This document shows, piece after piece, positions 61,718 to 64,000 of a DNA stretch of 64,000 nucleotides (position 1 is the first letter of the stretch; each line of letters opens with the position of its first letter). This DNA is from Streptomyces filipinensis. Lineage in GTDB: Bacteria > Actinomycetota > Actinomycetes > Streptomycetales > Streptomycetaceae. The notes below the pieces were generated by a model that saw only the letters and a program-made list of their open reading frames with translations, made no database searches and was not told the origin of the DNA. The DNA lies in NCBI RefSeq assembly GCF_014649495.1, contig NZ_BMTD01000011.1:1-64000 (forward strand). The letters run 5' to 3'. Position numbers and translations under genes: made by a program.

Positions 61718-61890
61718 AAAGAGCATTTGGAGAGGATTCCGCTCACCCTTCACAGGGTCAGCTGAGCGTGGTGTTGCGGACTCGTTAAGTAGTTCCGCTT
61801 GACGCCGGGTGTGGCGTCCGCGTTGGCTTTTCAGACACCTGGGTCGTATAGCAGCCCTACGTCCGGAACGCACCTGAAGTGAGCCCTCGA

Positions 61891-62997
61891 ATGCGTCGTA
61901 TCGCCATATCCGTGGCCGCGTCCACGATGACCCTCTCGCTCGCCGGCTGTGGGGTGCTGGATGCGACGGGGGACGGCGCGAACGCGAGCCCGAGCAAGGG
62001 CAACGACATCACCGTGGGCCTGCTGCTGCCGGAGAAGGCCAACACCCGCTACGACAAGTTCGACTACCCCATCATTCGGGACAAGGTGGCCGAACTCACC
62101 GGCAAGCAGGGCAAGGTCGAGTACCTCAACGCCGACGCGGACGCCTCCCGGCAGGCCTCGCAGATGCAGAAGATGATCGAAGAGAAGGTCGACATCATCC
62201 TGCTGGACGCCGTCGACTCGCACGCCGTCGCCTCCGAGGTGACCAAGGCCAAGGACGCCGGCATCCCGGTCATCGCCTACGACCGGCTCGCCGAGGGCCC
62301 GATCGACGCCTACATCTCCTTCGACAACGAACTCGTCGGCGAGGTGCAGGGCCGCACCCTGCTGGAGGCCCTCGGCTCGGGCACCGACACCTCCGACAAG
62401 ATCGTCATGGTGAACGGCTCGCCCACCGACCCGAACGCCAAGCAGTTCAAGGAGGGCGCGCTCTCCGAGCTCAAGGGCAAGGTGACGATCGCGGAGTCCT
62501 ACGACACCACGGACTGGAAGCCGGAGCTCGCCGAGTCCAACATGACCAAGGCGATCGGCCTGATCGGCAAGAGCAACATCGCCGGCGTCTACGCCGCCAA
62601 CGACGGCATGGCGGGCGGCGTCATCAAGGCCCTGAAGGCGGCCGGTGTCACCAGCCTGCCCCCGATCACCGGCCAGGACGCGGAACTCGACGCGGTCCAG
62701 CGGATCGTGGCCGGCGAGCAGTACATGAGCGTCTACAAGCCCTACCCGGACGAGGCCGAGGCCGCCGCGCAGATGGCCGTCGCCAAGGTGCAGGGCAAGG
62801 ACATCCAGTTCGACGCGCTCACCCAGGACAAGGTCGACAGCCCCACCACCAAGGGCATCGCGGCCAAGCTGATCCAGCCGACCGCCCTGACCAAGGGCAC
62901 CATCAAGTCCACGGTCGTCGCGGACGGCATCTACTCCGTCAATGACATCTGCACCGCCAAGTACAAGGCGGCCTGCGCGGCGATCGGCCTGAAGTAG
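61891..62997 (+). CDS. Sugar-type ABC transporter substrate-binding lipoprotein
   Basis: 368 residues with a lipobox (SLAGC, Cys 20) and a periplasmic-binding-protein type 1 fold of the XylF/RbsB class: ITVGLLLPEKANTRYDKFDY, VDIILLDAVDSHAVASEVTKAKDAGIPVIAYDR, AYISFDNELVGEVQGRTLLE, VYAANDGMAGGVIKALKAAG and PPITGQDAELDAVQRIVAG. It presents a monosaccharide, xylose-like by resemblance, to an ABC importer that should lie outside the window or be the next genes. The start is ATG 61891; GTG 61879 is an in-frame alternative. The 237 bp upstream hold the lanthipeptide terminator and presumably the promoter. Confidence 0.88.
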   Translation: MRRIAISVAASTMTLSLAGCGVLDATGDGANASPSKGNDITVGLLLPEKANTRYDKFDYPIIRDKVAELTGKQGKVEYLNADADASRQASQMQKMIEEKVDIILLDAVDSHAVASEVTKAKDAGIPVIAYDRLAEGPIDAYISFDNELVGEVQGRTLLEALGSGTDTSDKIVMVNGSPTDPNAKQFKEGALSELKGKVTIAESYDTTDWKPELAESNMTKAIGLIGKSNIAGVYAANDGMAGGVIKALKAAGVTSLPPITGQDAELDAVQRIVAGEQYMSVYKPYPDEAEAAAQMAVAKVQGKDIQFDALTQDKVDSPTTKGIAAKLIQPTALTKGTIKSTVVADGIYSVNDICTAKYKAACAAIGLK

Positions 62998-63356
62998 GGT
63001 CCGGCCGGCCGCGACGGCGCCGCGGTCGAACGACGGCACCGTCACGGCCCTTCCCGCGGAGCGCTTCGCGCCACCCCCGTGTGCGCGATGCCGCGGCCTC
63101 GGAGGACTGGGGAGCCGTGACCGGGGCCGCTCCGGGTGCCACAGGGACACCCGGGGGAAGTGGGACCAACGATGCCTCGGTGGCGTCCGCCCCACCACCA
63201 TCAGCTTGTTGCAATGCGAGGGGCGGAGCCTGCCCGATACCCGGACATAACCTCCTTTCGTGGCGGCCCTGTCGGGGTGAGCCGTGTTGCGGAGCCGTCC
63301 GGCGCCGCGCATAGTTGCGCTGCGGAAGTGGCAGCACACCGGGGGTGAAATGGGCG
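62998..63356. other. 359 bp intergenic region
   Basis: No gene is convincing. Short frames are present but have no recognisable product or ribosome binding site. A GGGGGTGAAATGGG stretch near the end precedes the next gene's start. The promoter of the following regulator should be here. Confidence 0.5.
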
Positions 63357-64000
63357 ATGGCCAGGCGCGGGGCGGAGGAGCATCCACACGGCGCCGACCG
63401 ACTGTGCGCGGCCGGGGATCGGGTGTATTCCCGTGCCGTACGCCGTGGGCGGGTGCCGCGCACTGATGCCGAGGCGGTGCCCTGCCTGCTGGAGCTGGCC
63501 CTGCTGCACCCGGACCCCGACGACATGGACTGGCTGGTGCCGACCTCTCCGCAGGAGGTCATGACCCGGCTGCTGCGGGGGGTCTACGACGAGGTCAGCG
63601 AGAGTCAGCGCCGGGTGGGCTCGGCGGTCGCCGCCTTCGAGTGGTACGCCGGACTCGGCCGTGAGCTGGGCGCGCTGGCCGCGCCCGCCGAGGGCAGCGC
63701 GATCCGGGTGCTGGACGGGCTGTCCCGGATCCAGGCCGCGATGGACGAGGCGACCGAGGCGTGCACGACCGAGGTGCTCACCGTGCAGCCCGGCGGCATC
63801 CGCCGGGAGGCCGAGCTGACCGAGGGGCTGCACCGGGCGCTGGCCCTGCGCGGCCGGGGCGTGCGCATGCGCGACCTGTACACGCACGTGGCCCGGCACG
63901 GCCAGGGGCTGCTGAACTACCTGGAGCTGATGGGCGACACGGTCGAGGCCCGCACCCTGGACGAGGTCATCGACCGGCTCATCCTGTTCGACCGCACGGT
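63357..64000 (+). CDS. LuxR/TrmB-like regulator, N-terminal part (cut by window edge)
   Basis: The frame opens at ATG 63357 and runs off the end with no stop (214 codons seen). It encodes RLCAAGDRVYSRAVRRGRVP, then CLLELALLHPDPDDMDWLVP, RVLDGLSRIQAAMDEATEAC, TTEVLTVQPGGIRREAELTE and RGRGVRMRDLYTHVARHGQG. This is the N-terminal and sensor part of a Streptomyces regulator family that ends with a LuxR HTH, which would lie beyond 64000. It resembles the regulator at 48469-49476 in organisation. Its target is unknown. Confidence 0.8.
   Translation, partial: MARRGAEEHPHGADRLCAAGDRVYSRAVRRGRVPRTDAEAVPCLLELALLHPDPDDMDWLVPTSPQEVMTRLLRGVYDEVSESQRRVGSAVAAFEWYAGLGRELGALAAPAEGSAIRVLDGLSRIQAAMDEATEACTTEVLTVQPGGIRREAELTEGLHRALALRGRGVRMRDLYTHVARHGQGLLNYLELMGDTVEARTLDEVIDRLILFDRT

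Noticed and set aside
62998..63356. Short frames between the binding protein and the last regulator
   Set aside because: They overlap each other in several frames, lack ribosome binding sites and have no recognisable product.

Overview
The window is high-GC actinobacterial DNA, almost certainly a Streptomyces chromosome. It carries the dnaK-grpE-dnaJ-hspR heat-shock operon with two HspR inverted repeats, a WhiB-like Fe-S regulator, the tight ATGA/GTGA gene overlaps typical of the genus, secreted lectin and FG-GAP proteins, and a class V lanthipeptide cluster.

Layout. (1) 1-6.0 kb: the tail of a secreted arabinofuranosidase-like enzyme, a convergent ricin-lectin secreted protein, then a 3.6 kb decayed accessory island. 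The island is bounded by a 46 bp direct repeat of the 3' half of tRNA-Gly(CCC) and holds a frameshifted IS701-type transposase, a truncated HTH/TPR regulator, a DUF218 (YdcF/ElyC-like) gene and a frameshifted WbqC-like gene. (2) 6-21.4 kb: mostly core genes: a 52-residue conserved protein, dcd, a phosphoribosyltransferase, a Yip1-like membrane protein, an FG-GAP secreted protein, a small monooxygenase, an SDR plus membrane protein pair, a large membrane Fe-S oxidoreductase, a MraY/WecA-type glycosyltransferase and the dnaK operon. Gene fragments lie between them (FG-GAP tail, NmrA-like piece).

(3) 21.4-47.2 kb: a large type IV secretion-like locus built from two divergent operons around a 314 bp promoter region (38267-38580). 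The leftward operon encodes a TcpC/VirB8-like protein, a two-helix membrane peptide, a TcpE/VirB3-like protein, a VirB4-like ATPase, a 45-residue translationally coupled peptide, a lipoprotein and a VirB6-like polytopic protein, followed by paralogous unknown proteins, a membrane protein and a WhiB/winged-helix fusion regulator. The rightward operon encodes a tail-anchored protein, further paralogues, a DUF4913 protein, a second VirB8-like bitopic protein, a three-domain peptidoglycan hydrolase, a beta-propeller lipoprotein and a VirD4/TcpA-like coupling ATPase. I find no relaxase, integrase or replication gene, so this looks like a fixed secretion apparatus rather than a complete conjugative element. 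Two gene families are duplicated inside it, in tightly overlapping pairs. A perfect 10 bp palindrome occurs in the two main promoter regions.

(4) 47.3-61.7 kb: a fibronectin-III pseudogene, two LuxR-type regulators, then a class V (lexapeptide-type) lanthipeptide cluster. It has an ABC exporter, a precursor with a 34-residue leader and a 38-residue core ending in Cys, a Cys decarboxylase, an aminoglycoside-phosphotransferase-fold pair, a HopA1-like protein, a methyltransferase, two M16 peptidases and a LLM/F420-type reductase. Most of these genes overlap by 4 bp. (5) 61.8-64 kb: a sugar-type ABC substrate-binding lipoprotein and the start of a LuxR/TrmB-like regulator cut by the window edge.
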